Positions 1 through 8,574 of a stretch of 64,000 nt of DNA are shown here, in pieces. Within the stretch, counting starts at the first letter, position 1. The number at the start of each line of letters is the position of its first letter. The translations under genes were made by a program, and so were the position numbers. This DNA comes from Marinactinospora thermotolerans DSM 45154. GTDB taxonomy: Bacteria > Actinomycetota > Actinomycetes > Streptosporangiales > Streptosporangiaceae. The notes below the pieces were generated by a model that saw only the letters and a list, made by a program, of their open reading frames with translations, searched no databases and was not told the DNA's origin. Location of the stretch: the NCBI RefSeq assembly GCF_900167435.1, contig NZ_FUWS01000004.1, positions 186,001 to 250,000 of the forward strand, given 5' to 3'.

Positions 1-1
1 G

Positions 2-997
2 ACCGGCCTGTCCTATGCCAGCGCCACCACCGCGCCCGGGGAGGGAGGCACGCCACAGCCGGTCATGCACGCCTGCGGGCACGACGTCCACGTCACCTGC
101 CTGCTCGGCGCCGCCCGGCTCATGGCCGAGTCCCGCGACGCCTGGAACGGCACCCTCGTCGCGCTGTTCCAGTGCGCAGAGGAAACCGGCGACGGCGCCG
201 ACGCCATGGTCGCCGACGGCCTGACCGACCGCGTTCCCCGTCCCGAGGTGTGCCTGGCCCAGCACGTCCTGCCCATGCCGGCGGGCCGTGTCGGCACCCG
301 ATCCGGCCCGGTCCTGTCGGCGGCCGACAACTACCGGATCACCGTACACGGGCGAGGCGCCCACGGCTCACAACCACAGGCGAGCGTCGACCCGGTGGTG
401 ATCGCGTCGATGATCGTCGTGCGGTTGCAGACCATCGTCTCCCGCGAGATCGGCATGCTCACCCCCGCCGTGGTGACCGTGGGCAGCGTGCACGCCGGCA
501 CCAACCCCAACAACGTCCCCGAGTCCGCCAGGATGGAGATCAACGTCCGCACCTACGACGAGGACACCCGGGCGAAGGTGCGCGCGGCCATCGAACGGAT
601 CGCCAAGGCCGAGTGCGCGGCGGCGGACACGCCGAAACCGCCGGACATCGAGCGGTTCGGCGGCTTCCCGCCGACCGTCAACGACGAGGCGACCACCGGG
701 AAGGTCGCCCGCGCGTTCGCCCGGCACTTCGGCGACCGGGCCACCACCCTCGACCTACAGACCGCCAGCGAGGACTTCAGCGAGATCCCGAAAGCGTTCG
801 GCGTGCCCTACACCTACTGGGGCATCGGTGGCACCGACCCCGACCAGTACGCTCGGGCGGTGAAGAACGGCACCCTCGACAGCGACGTCCCGGTCAACCA
901 CAGCGCCCGGTTCGCCCCGGTGGTCCAGCCCACCATCGACACCGGCGTGCGGGCCATCGTGGTCGCCGCCGCGCAGTGGCTCACCCGTGCTCCGTGA
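2..997 (+). CDS. M20-family amidohydrolase (C-terminal part; 5' end outside window)
   Basis: This is the distal part of a zinc-dependent M20D amidohydrolase of the hippurate/N-acyl amino acid hydrolase type, likely a cytosolic deacylase. The reading frame is open from base 2, so the N-terminus lies upstream of the window. Visible family signatures are the metal-binding HACGHDVH motif, the EE pair in CAEETGDGADAM, GRGAHGSQPQ at the start of the dimerisation domain and TASEDFSEI near the end. Only roughly the first 70-90 residues of a normal 400-residue enzyme are missing. The substrate cannot be read from the sequence. Confidence 0.9.
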   Translation, partial: TGLSYASATTAPGEGGTPQPVMHACGHDVHVTCLLGAARLMAESRDAWNGTLVALFQCAEETGDGADAMVADGLTDRVPRPEVCLAQHVLPMPAGRVGTRSGPVLSAADNYRITVHGRGAHGSQPQASVDPVVIASMIVVRLQTIVSREIGMLTPAVVTVGSVHAGTNPNNVPESARMEINVRTYDEDTRAKVRAAIERIAKAECAAADTPKPPDIERFGGFPPTVNDEATTGKVARAFARHFGDRATTLDLQTASEDFSEIPKAFGVPYTYWGIGGTDPDQYARAVKNGTLDSDVPVNHSARFAPVVQPTIDTGVRAIVVAAAQWLTRAP

Positions 998-1181
998 CGT
1001 CCCCACGGGCGCGATGGGAGCGGACCATCGGCCCCGGGCGGCGGGCGTCATCGTGGGCGGACGCCCCCGAGGACTCCGGAAAGGCCGGCCCGACGGGATG
1101 GCGGGACAGCCGCGAAGCACCGGCCACGACGGGACCGGACGATGGCGTTCCGCCCGTACCTCGACGAAGCGCGCCGCCGGT

Positions 1182-1212
1182 TTGACCCTGACGCTACGTC
1201 AGTTTCTAGCAT
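1182..1212 (+). promoter_or_regulatory. MerR-type promoter with 19-bp spacer
   Basis: A -35 TTGACC (1182-1187) and a -10 TAGCAT (1207-1212) are separated by 19 bp, the long spacer typical of MerR-activated promoters. The spacer contains a perfect dyad, CTGACG-CTA-CGTCAG (1188-1202). Transcription would start at about 1219, right at the ATG of the next gene, so the mRNA would be leaderless. The cognate regulator is not identified. Confidence 0.55.
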
Positions 1213-1219
1213 CGGGCCC

Positions 1220-2104
1220 ATGCCGATCACTGTTCTCGACACCTACTCCGTCATGAGGCGGATCCTGCTGGCCCCGGCCGCAGACCGCGTCGACCTGCTG
1301 CGTTCGATGCTGGAGCCCAGCAGGGGGATGTACCGCTACCAGCCCGGTGAGGTCGACCTGCCGGCCGTGCACGTCGAGACGTCCGGGTTCCCCATCGACC
1401 GGGACGAGGAGCGTTGCCTCGACGCGCTCGAAACCCTGGCGGCGGCCGGGGCCTGGGAGCGGATGCAACGCGCCTTCGACGACGCTCTCGCCGTACTGCT
1501 GGAGGCGACACCGGGGCTGGAGGATCCGGACATCACCGTGCTGTTCGTGCTCGGCGATCCGGGGGACGAACACTTCATGGGTCCCTGCCAAGGCGTGACC
1601 GGGTTCGGCGGCATCTCGGGCCACATCGCGATCACGCTGTGGCCCTACCCCGAGAACGTGGAGCGGCTGGAGGCCACCTGCGTGCACGAGCTCCACCACA
1701 ACCTGCGGTTCGGCCCCGGCGGGGTCGTGTGGGACCCGATGTCCGTCACGGTCGGCGAACACATCGTCTCCGAGGGGCTGGCCGACGCCTTCGCCCGACA
1801 GCTCTACGGCGACGAGCTCGGCCCCACCCGCATCGGTGTACCGCACCTGCGCGACGACGAGGTCTTCGCCAAGGTACTCACCGGGCTCGACGTGACAGGC
1901 ATGCAGAACTTCACCGCCTGGGTGCACGGCGACCCCAGCGCCGAGCGCTTCGGCCTCACCCCGGTGGGACTGCCGATGGGCGCCGGGTACGCCGCGGGCA
2001 ACCGGTTGGTCGACACCTACCTGGCGGTGACCGGGCAGACGGCGGCGCAGGCCCTGCACGCCGACAGCTCGGAGATCATCGCGGCCACGCTCCGCCGCAG
2101 GTGA
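1220..2104 (+). CDS. DUF2268 (YjaZ-like) putative zinc metalloprotease
   Basis: A 294-residue predicted zinc-dependent protease of the DUF2268 family. The HExxH-type catalytic motif is visible as CVHELHHNL, followed by a downstream segment VSEGLADAFARQLYG that fits the third-ligand helix of this fold. No signal peptide or membrane segment is seen, so it is probably cytosolic. The frame is open upstream to 1142, but ATG 1220 is preferred because it coincides with the start point predicted from the MerR-type promoter just upstream. Substrate and role are unknown; DUF2268 proteins are described only as predicted proteases. Confidence 0.75.
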   Translation: MPITVLDTYSVMRRILLAPAADRVDLLRSMLEPSRGMYRYQPGEVDLPAVHVETSGFPIDRDEERCLDALETLAAAGAWERMQRAFDDALAVLLEATPGLEDPDITVLFVLGDPGDEHFMGPCQGVTGFGGISGHIAITLWPYPENVERLEATCVHELHHNLRFGPGGVVWDPMSVTVGEHIVSEGLADAFARQLYGDELGPTRIGVPHLRDDEVFAKVLTGLDVTGMQNFTAWVHGDPSAERFGLTPVGLPMGAGYAAGNRLVDTYLAVTGQTAAQALHADSSEIIAATLRRR

Positions 2105-2798
2105 CGCCGGAGCGGTGGAGCGGACGGTCCAGGAGCCCGTGACGACGGCGGGCAGTCGCGCCACCAGGATCGCTTCGGGCTTCCTGGACTGTCCCCGGGG
2201 TGCCGAGAACGGCTCCTGGTCCGACCCCACGGCGGTCGCCCGGCAACAATCGGACCTGGCCGTGCACCGGCTCGGCATGGGTGTGCGGCCATCACCGAGG
2301 GCCTGGCCGACAGGGGGGCACCAAGGGCGCTGTGCTCACAGTGCCGCCCGGCGGCAAGGTCCCGGGATCCACGAATCGGCGATGACGGCGCCGTAGCCGT
2401 CCGCGATCGCTCGGCGCCGCCCGCCCGCGCCGGAAGGTTCGAGGTGGTGAGCGAGCTCGGCGCGTCGAGGGCGTCGTCGGCCGAGGAGACCGTGCCGCGG
2501 TGGCGTGGTGTGGCCGCCCGCCGATCCTCCTTTCGGATCCGGGGTGTCGGCGTCTTGGAGGCCAGGCCCTGACGGGCCGGCGCGGCCGACCTCGGCCACC
2601 CGAGGCGGCCCCGCCACCGCAGGCCCGGCCCGGGACCCGCTGTGCCGACTCGCTCGATCCGCCCAGCCGAGCTGCGGAGACACCGGTTCGGGCGAGACCT
2701 CGCCCCGGTCGGCGGCCGGCCTTCCATCCGGGCGGCCCCCCTTCCCGAACCGGGTCCAGGGACTACCCGGCGGATCACGTGATCACTAGGCTCCGGGA
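2105..2798. other. Intergenic stretch without recognisable gene
   Basis: About 690 bp with no frame resembling a known protein on either strand. The only notable element is a perfect 12-bp palindrome, GATCACGTGATC (2773-2784), 15 bp upstream of the methyltransferase start, which may be an operator. Confidence 0.5.
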
Positions 2799-3562
2799 AT
2801 GGACCGAGTCACCGACATGCCTGGGACTCCCGCCCGGGCCGCGCGTCCGGGCCAGGCGAACGACTACGACGGCTTCGCCGAGGCCTATATGGCGGACAAC
2901 GAGAACAACCTCCAGAACGCCTACTACGAGCGGCCCGCGATGCTGGCCCTCGCCGGTGAGGTGGCCGGCCGCCGGATCCTGGACGCCGGCTGCGGCGCGG
3001 GCCCCCTGTCCGCTGCTCTGCGCGACCGCGGTGCCGACGTCACCGGCATCGACGCCAGTGCCGGAATGCTGGCGTTGGCCAGGCGGCGGCTCGGCGATGA
3101 TGTGGACCTGCGCGTATGCGACCTGAGCGACCCCCTCCCCTTCCCCGACGGGGCGTTCGACGACGTGGTCGCGTCACTGGTCCTGCACTACCTGGAGGAC
3201 TGGGGGCCGACGCTGGCCGAGATGCGGCGCGTGCTCAGGCCCGGCGGCCGGCTGATCGCCTCGGTGCACCACCCGTTCGTGGACTACGCGATCCAAGCCC
3301 CCGGCCCGACTATTTCGCGACCACCAGCTATATCGAGGATTTCACGTTCAGCGGACAGCCCGTCACGCTGAAGCTGTGGCGCAGGCCGTTGCACGCGATG
3401 ACCGATGCCTTCACGGCCGCCGGTTTCCGCCTTGCCGTCGTCAGCGAGCCGCAGCCCGATCCGGCCGCCCGCGAGCTGTTCCCCGACGACTTCCACGCCC
3501 TGTCGACCGGGATCGGTTTCCTCTTCTTCGTCCTTGAGGTGCCGCCGTCGCCCACGCCTTAG
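2799..3562 (+). pseudogene. Class I SAM-dependent methyltransferase, frameshifted
   Basis: The first part encodes a Rossmann-fold methyltransferase with motif I (ILDAGCGAGPLSAAL), motif II (VTGIDASAGML) and the post-motif III segment MRRVLRPGGRLIASVHHPF. Around 3297-3303, in a C/G-rich run, the frame breaks. The continuation RPDYFATTSYIEDF... through to the stop at 3560-3562 is one frame away. Restoring one base gives a normal protein of about 254 residues. It is either a recent pseudogene or a one-base sequencing or assembly deletion; the sequence cannot tell which. Without repair the product ends at 3371 with an aberrant tail. Confidence 0.75.
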
Positions 3563-3751
3563 AACGACGAGCCGGTCGCAGATCATGAGCGGAGCCGGAG
3601 GTCCGGCGAGGCGACGGTGAGGTGAGACGGGCGACGAGCCCGTTCAGCGCCCGCGGGGTTCCGATGACGCCTCCGGCTCCCTCATGGCGGCCGCTGGATT
3701 CGCCACCGTTTCCCCTATCCAGCGTTTGGTGACGGAGTGAGCCGAACGCGC

Positions 3752-3915
3752 CGGGGCCCCAACCTCGCCTCCTCGATGAACATCGGCATGTTCAACCTCG
3801 GCAACGCCATCGGTGCCCGGTTCGGCGGCTACGTCATCAGCGCGGGACTCGGCGACAGCAGCCCCAACCTCGCCGGAGGGCCGCTCGCGTTCGGCGCCCT
3901 CATGGTCGACCCCCT
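3752..3915 (+). pseudogene. MFS transporter C-terminal fragment
   Basis: The frame reads PNLASSMNIGMFNLGNAIGA and continues as RFGGYVISAGLGDSSPNLAG. This is the penultimate membrane region of DHA1-type drug or sugar efflux transporters. Nothing upstream encodes the first ten helices, and downstream the frame loses similarity after about 3915. It is a short remnant. Confidence 0.65.
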
Positions 3916-4042
3916 CATCCGGCTGCCATCCAAGAAGTCTCTCAGCGGACAGCGACATCCGGTCATCGAACAGGTGTGTTGAGGCTCTCGGCGTCGTGCC
4001 TCTTCCGCGCAGGCTACGTCCGATGAACGGGAGCCGGTCCGT

Positions 4043-4370
4043 CTGGCGTTCATCGGCCTGGTCCGGGTCAGCACCGACGAGAAGAGAGACCAACGGCGGC
4101 ATGCGGCTTGGGCCAGATCGTTCGAGAAGAAGACCAGCGGCGAGCTCGCCGCGTCGCGGACCGGTCCGCGCTGTCGCGCATCCGTGAGGGGACATGCTGA
4201 CCGTCCACGAGTCGATCGCCCGGGCCGCAACCCATCGGAGGGGCTGATCGTCTTCAGTGACCTGCTCCAGCGGGGGATCGCGGTCGAGGTGCGGGAGGGC
4301 GCCGTGGCCGATGGGGCGCACGGGAAGTTCCACCGCGGGTGGCTCCCGTGGGAACAGGTCGTGGCGGGGC
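4043..4370 (+). pseudogene. Serine recombinase (resolvase) remnant
   Basis: The frame starts LAFIGLVRVSTDEKRDQ, matching the catalytic-serine motif (RVSTDEQ) of resolvases. It continues with FEKKTSGELAASR and later GLIVFSDLLQRGIAVEV. The middle part, corresponding to the conserved DRLGRN region, needs at least two frame changes (around 4180-4215). The C-terminal helix-turn-helix is missing. This is probably the relic of a transposon resolvase or invertase; together with the MFS fragment upstream it marks an old insertion/deletion site. Confidence 0.6.
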
Positions 4371-4489
4371 CCTGCTCATCGCCGAACCGAAGCCCGGCTC
4401 TCCACCGCTGATTCCTCCCGCGCTCGGCCTTCCCATGGGCGGGGGGCCGAGCGCTGCTGCGACCACCTCGTCGCGCGAGCGGACACCCC

Positions 4490-4990
4490 CCGCCAATTTC
4501 GTTTCGTTAACAACGTAATGAAGCTACTTAATACGTTAACCTCAAACGTTAACACCTCCGAAGGCATGGGATTTCTGGCCTCCGATAAGTGAACCTTATC
4601 GGAGGCTTAGAACGAGTATTAATACAAAATGGCCAGCGGAAGGGGATTACGTTTGCGGGGCCCATCCCCGCGAGGGTGGGGCGGGTGCGGCACCTCAGAG
4701 AGGGGGTGTCCGGTGGGACGCTCCGCGCGACGCGCTCCACGAGAAACGAGGAGGCCTCCCCGAAAGGGGAGCATTGGACATCCGTTCAACTACACTGAGC
4801 AATGAATGGACACGGACGGTGACAATGCTTCTATATGGCCCTGAGGGCGAGTTGGAGGGAGTGTCGTCTCGTCAGGATCTATGACACCGGTCCGTGCAAG
4901 AAAAGCCGTCAGCGTCGATTCTGTGGCGTCAATTTTCGGTACAACCTGTCGTGAAAATTACGCAAAACGTACTTAACGGACAAGAAGTTG
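4490..4990. other. AT-rich island with CGTTAAC repeats and a perfect hairpin
   Basis: This 0.5-kb stretch is far richer in A+T than its surroundings. CGTTAAC occurs three times (4505-4511, 4534-4540, 4547-4553). A perfect 12-bp stem with loop TGAAC lies at 4578-4589/4595-4606. A second AT-rich patch is at 4915-4985. No convincing coding frame was found. It could be a recombination or replication relic, or a regulatory region of a lost gene. Confidence 0.5.
4578..4606. repeat. Perfect inverted repeat (12-bp stem, 5-nt loop)
   Basis: GCCTCCGATAAG and its exact complement are separated by TGAAC. There is no T-run after the stem on the plus strand, so a simple intrinsic terminator is not obvious. 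It could be an operator, a terminator lacking its U-tract, or a recombinase site. Confidence 0.7.
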
Positions 4991-5701
4991 GCGGAGGGGA
5001 CGGCGCCGCGACGGTGACTCCGACGTCCCTCCTGGTCGGCAGGGGGCCTGGGGAACGGGGGCCGGCGACGGACAGGATGCTCTCTCCCGCCTCGAAGCCC
5101 CTTCGGTCCGGCTCCCGGGGAAGGGGATTGCTCCGCCCGGCGGTTTCCCCGGTGCTTGGGCGCCGCCACGTGATCGGGGATGGTGCCGGACCAGGGGCGC
5201 CGCCCCGGGTGGAGGAGCCCGCGATGCTCTCCATCCCGGACCACCACACCTCGGGTTGCCGCCGTACCGAAGGAATCCTCCCCGTGAATCACCAGCCGGT
5301 GATTCGTACCCGACCGCGTAACAGTCCACGGATTCCCCGCCCTGTCCCGGCCCTTCGGGAGAACCGGATCCGGACGTGACCGTGCTGCTCGACCCGCTCG
5401 ACACCCTCCGTCATTCGCATGCCATGTCTTCAGCGCAGACACGGCTTCATCCGCGATCCCTCCACCGTGGGACAACCGACGCTGGGCTACCGGAGCGTCA
5501 TGAAAGGACACGAATGAGGTCCGCTCTGGCATGTCAGCAGCGCCCTGCGCGCACTCGTGGATTCCGGCTTATCTGTCCGCGCCTTCTCGGGGCCGGACGG
5601 GCCGGTGAATCCGGCGGACGCGGACCGCCGGAGCCGAGGCGGCGAATCGGACGGGCTCCGTCGAGGAGGAAGGTGACCGCGCTGGTCATGGCGCGCGCAC
5701 G
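4991..5701. other. Stretch without recognisable gene
   Basis: About 700 bp in which no frame on either strand resembles a known family. A short plus-strand segment near 5520-5650 (WHVSSALRALVDSGLSVRAF) looks protein-like but has no start and several frame problems. It may be a remnant. Confidence 0.4.
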
Positions 5702-6328
5702 TCAGTCGGTGATGATGACCTCGCGGTGGATCCAGGCGGGATCGTGGACCGCGTCGTGCATGAAGTGCCCGACGTCGGCGCGGCTGATCCGGGGAACCCC
5801 CTTCATCTCGATGTGATCGCCCACGCGGTAGGCGCCCTTGGCCGGACCGTTGGTGAGGGCGGTGGGGTAGACGATCGTCCAGTCCAGTCCGCTCGCGCGG
5901 ATGGTCTTCTCGGAGAGGGCCTTGTTGGCGTAGATGTCGCGCAGGAACGTCTTGTACATGGCCTTCTGAAGGGGCGCTGCCGATTCGTATGTGGCGCCCA
6001 CCCCGTACGACGACATCCAGACGAGGCGGGAGACCCCGGTCTTCTTCGCCACCGCGTCCACCGCACTCGCCGCTCGCGTGAAGAGATCATTGGCGCGGAT
6101 GGAGGTGCCGCGGCCGATGGTGGAGATGACCGCGTCCTGGTCGGCCATCGCCTTCGCCAGGTCGTCGGCCGACGTCGCGTCTCCCGCGACGACGGTGACG
6201 CGCCCCGCCAGGGGAGCGAGCCTCTCCGGCCGGCGGGCGAGGACGGTGACCGTGTCGCCGTGTTCGAGCGCGCGTTCGACGACATGCTTCCCTGTGTGGC
6301 CGGTCGCCCCCAGGATCAGCAGCTTCAT
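5702..6328 (-). CDS. NAD(P)H-binding atypical SDR (NmrA/BVR-B-like)
   Basis: A 208-residue atypical short-chain dehydrogenase-like protein. The N-terminal MKLLILGATGHTGKHVVERA carries the GATGxTG dinucleotide-binding motif, followed by RRPERL (NADP phosphate contact) and VVAGDATSADDL. It lacks a classical YxxxK, as expected for NmrA/biliverdin-reductase-B-like proteins, so it may be a sensor or a reductase. Two copies of an operator also found in front of the neighbouring TetR gene lie in its promoter region, so that regulator very likely controls it. Confidence 0.85.
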   Translation of the reverse strand: MKLLILGATGHTGKHVVERALEHGDTVTVLARRPERLAPLAGRVTVVAGDATSADDLAKAMADQDAVISTIGRGTSIRANDLFTRAASAVDAVAKKTGVSRLVWMSSYGVGATYESAAPLQKAMYKTFLRDIYANKALSEKTIRASGLDWTIVYPTALTNGPAKGAYRVGDHIEMKGVPRISRADVGHFMHDAVHDPAWIHREVIITD

Positions 6329-6386
6329 ACCCGTGTCCCTCTCTGCGCCCGAGCATCGCGGCCTTCCAGGAAGGCGACACCCGCCA

Positions 6387-6434
6387 AGCGGACAGCTGTC
6401 CGGCTGACCGGAGCGTAGCGGACGACTGTCCGCC
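6387..6434 (-). promoter_or_regulatory. Two TetR operator copies upstream of the NmrA-like gene
   Basis: Two related palindromes lie 30 bp apart: AGCGGACAGCTGTCCGGC (6387-6404, perfect core 6389-6402) and AGCGGACGACTGTCCGCC (6417-6434). A third copy with the same AGCGGACnnCTnTCCG pattern is upstream of the TetR gene at 7062-7079. Confidence 0.7.
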
Positions 6435-6460
6435 TGACAAGGACGCCCAGAGGGACGACG

Positions 6461-7042
6461 TTACCGGAGGGCGCGGGGTCCCGCCTGGAGCGCTGCCATG
6501 ACCAGATCGAGGAGCCGCTCGGCGCGGGCCTCCCACCGCTCATCGGGGGCGATCTGCCACAGGCCGGAGACCAGGATGACGAAGTCCTCGACCGTGATGT
6601 CCGGCCGGATGGTGCCGGCTCGCCGATTCGCGGCGAGGAGGGTCTCGATGGCCCCGATGACCAGGGCGTACCCCGGGCGGGCGGATGTGTCCTCGGCGCC
6701 GTCCGTCTGACGTGTCACGCCGCCCAGGCCGGCCTTGGTGAGCGCGAAGCGGGCCAGCTGTGACATCCACGCCCGCAGCGCGCGGTCGGGCTCGGTCGCC
6801 TCGGTCAGTTCGTGGGCGGAGCCGACGAGCCCTTCGACTTCGCGCTGGTGGACCGCCCAGAGAAGGGCTTCCCGGTCGGGGAAGTGGCGGTACAGGGTGC
6901 CCTGGCCGACCCCGGCGCGTTTGCCGATCGCGCTCAGTGACACGTCCGCGTCGCGTGCGAGCTCCACGACGGCGGCCTTGAGAATGCGCTCCCTGTTGCG
7001 CTGCGCGTCAGCGCGCTGCACCGCTTCGCCGGCTCGGGTCAT
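6461..7042 (-). CDS. TetR/AcrR-family transcriptional regulator
   Basis: A 193-residue TetR repressor. The N-terminal helix-turn-helix spans about residues 15-60 (RERILKAAVVELARDADVSL, then AGVGQGTLYRHFPDREALLW). The remainder is the variable ligand-binding domain. It lies just upstream of, and on the same strand as, the NmrA-like gene, with about 130 bp between them. A shared operator sequence precedes both genes, so autoregulation plus control of the reductase is the likely arrangement. The ligand is unknown. Confidence 0.9.
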   Translation of the reverse strand: MTRAGEAVQRADAQRNRERILKAAVVELARDADVSLSAIGKRAGVGQGTLYRHFPDREALLWAVHQREVEGLVGSAHELTEATEPDRALRAWMSQLARFALTKAGLGGVTRQTDGAEDTSARPGYALVIGAIETLLAANRRAGTIRPDITVEDFVILVSGLWQIAPDERWEARAERLLDLVMAALQAGPRALR

Positions 7043-7056
7043 GTCTCATCCTCCCG

Positions 7057-7084
7057 GTACAAGCGGACGGCTCTCCGTTTGTAC
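7057..7084 (-). promoter_or_regulatory. TetR auto-operator
   Basis: An imperfect dyad (10 of 12 positions per arm) running from GTAC at 7057 to GTAC at 7084 lies 14 bp upstream of the TetR start. Its core at 7062-7079 matches the two sites in front of the NmrA-like gene. Confidence 0.6.
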
Positions 7085-7280
7085 TGTACGCCCACGCCGG
7101 AGAGTGAAGGAGGCGATCTGCCTGGCCGCACCTGGAGACCCCGGTCTCGTAGGAGACGGCCGGCGCTGTGACCATGCGGGGCCGGTGGGACCACATGGTC
7201 GGCCGCGGCCGTGCCGTCCACCGTGGTAGGGATCGTCCTGGCCGAGGCGGAGAGGGGTTGACGCGATCGACCGCGAGGCG

Positions 7281-7604
7281 GTGATCCGGCTATCCAACAC
7301 ACTCCTGACCTCGGTCCAGGGCCACGCCCCCGAGGACCGCCTGCGCGTCGAGGCCGTCTACGACGAGGAACGCGCCATCCTCAAGATCATCGTGCTGGGG
7401 GCGTTCGGCGCCATGTCGGAGGTGCTGAGGAGCATCGGCACGCTGATCGGGGACGCGTCCGCTCCACGGGCTCCCGCGCCGGTGGTGGAGGGTGCGGCCC
7501 GCCCACCGGCCGGGGTGGCCACGCTCCGGCTCCCGCGGGAACCGCGTCCACCAGGTGTTCCGCGAGGTCGGCCGGTCGAGCATCCCGGGATCGAGAGGCG
7601 ATGA
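7281..7604 (+). CDS. Small hypothetical protein or gene remnant
   Basis: From GTG 7281 the frame encodes a plausible alpha/beta segment (RLSNTLLTSVQG, RLRVEAVYDEERAILKIIVL) up to about residue 60, then decays into a Pro/Arg-rich tail typical of non-coding GC-rich DNA. Upstream residues DAIDREAV also look coding but have no start codon in frame. This may be a fragment of a longer gene rather than a functional small protein. I do not recognise the family. Confidence 0.3.
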   Translation: MIRLSNTLLTSVQGHAPEDRLRVEAVYDEERAILKIIVLGAFGAMSEVLRSIGTLIGDASAPRAPAPVVEGAARPPAGVATLRLPREPRPPGVPRGRPVEHPGIERR

Positions 7605-7619
7605 GCGCGGGGCAGACGC

Positions 7620-8510
7620 TCAGAGGGAACGCTCGGGGAAGGTGACCTTCGTCAGCTCTTCGGAGACCTCCCACAGGCGGCGCGCCACCTCGGTGTCGCG
7701 CGCCCGCGCCGAGCGGCCGACCGGCTTCGGGGCGCCGCGTCCCTCCAGGAAGCCCCCCGGGCCCACGTAACCGTCGCCCGGCATCTCCGCCACGGCCGCG
7801 TAGAGCGTCGGAAGGGCCCCGTCCTCGTCGCTCTGCGTGAAAAGCGCGATCGCCGCCTTCTGCGCGAGGTGGACCGCGCGTCGCCGGCCGTCGGGTCTCA
7901 GCAGGTTCGTGGCCGCTACGCCGGGGTGCGCGGCGGTCGCGATCACCGGTGAGCCGACGCGGGCGAGCCGTCGTTGGAGTTCGGTCGTGAACAGCAAATT
8001 GGCCAGCTTGGATTGTGCGTAGGCGGCTATCGCGCGGTAGGGCCTGTGCTCCCAGTTGAGGTCGCCGAAATCGATCGCGCCCACCCTGTGCCCGTTGGAG
8101 GAGACGGTGACGACCCGCTCCCGGATCCGTGGCAGGAGCAGGTTGGTGAGCGCGAAGTGTCCCAGGTGGTTGGTCCCGAACTGTAGCTCGAAGCCGTCGG
8201 CCGTGCGGGAGAGCGGCGGGATCATGACCCCCGCGTTGTTGATCAGCACGTCGACGGGCTCGGTGAAGTTCTCGGCGAACGCGCGGACCGAGGAGAGGTC
8301 GGCGAGGGCGAGCGGCCGGACCTCGACGTGGCCGGTCATCGTGGCGGCGGCCGCGCGGCCCTTCTCGGGGCTGCGCACGGCGAGCACGACGCGCGCCTCC
8401 CTGGCGGCGAGGACACGGGCGGTCACGCGGCCGATCCCGCTGTTCGCGCCGGTGATGACGACGGTGCGTCCCGCCAGGGAGGGGATGTCGGAAACGGAGA
8501 ATGTTGTCAT
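7620..8510 (-). CDS. Short-chain dehydrogenase/reductase
   Basis: A 296-residue classical/extended SDR similar to retinol-dehydrogenase-like and protochlorophyllide-reductase-like oxidoreductases. The NADP-binding motif is TGANSGIG (about residues 20-27), followed by NNAGVM, the catalytic serine region VTVSSNGHRVG and the active-site YAQSK. It is transcribed divergently from a TetR gene and the start codon lies beside a TetR-type palindrome, so substrate-inducible expression is likely. The substrate is unknown. Confidence 0.9.
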   Translation of the reverse strand: MTTFSVSDIPSLAGRTVVITGANSGIGRVTARVLAAREARVVLAVRSPEKGRAAAATMTGHVEVRPLALADLSSVRAFAENFTEPVDVLINNAGVMIPPLSRTADGFELQFGTNHLGHFALTNLLLPRIRERVVTVSSNGHRVGAIDFGDLNWEHRPYRAIAAYAQSKLANLLFTTELQRRLARVGSPVIATAAHPGVAATNLLRPDGRRRAVHLAQKAAIALFTQSDEDGALPTLYAAVAEMPGDGYVGPGGFLEGRGAPKPVGRSARARDTEVARRLWEVSEELTKVTFPERSL

Positions 8511-8511
8511 G

Positions 8512-8545
8512 GACTACAAAGTAGTCAGCGAAAACAAAGTAGTCA
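8512..8545. promoter_or_regulatory. TetR operator in SDR/TetR divergent region
   Basis: A perfect dyad GACTAC-AAA-GTAGTC (8512-8526) is followed by a direct repeat of its right half, ACAAAGTAGTCA (8516-8527 and 8534-8545). The first copy overlaps the SDR start codon, so binding would block the minus-strand transcript; the position also suits autoregulation. Confidence 0.65.
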
Positions 8546-8574
8546 ATGCAAACATGACTGCTATCGTAGATCCC

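Noticed and set aside
4655-4685. Sequence resembling a type I-E CRISPR repeat core (CCATCCCCGCG near GCGGGG)
   Set aside because: Only one copy, no regular spacing, no cas genes in the window.
5376-5690. Possible methyltransferase or glycosyltransferase remnant
   Set aside because: One protein-like stretch of about 20 residues is not enough to name a family.
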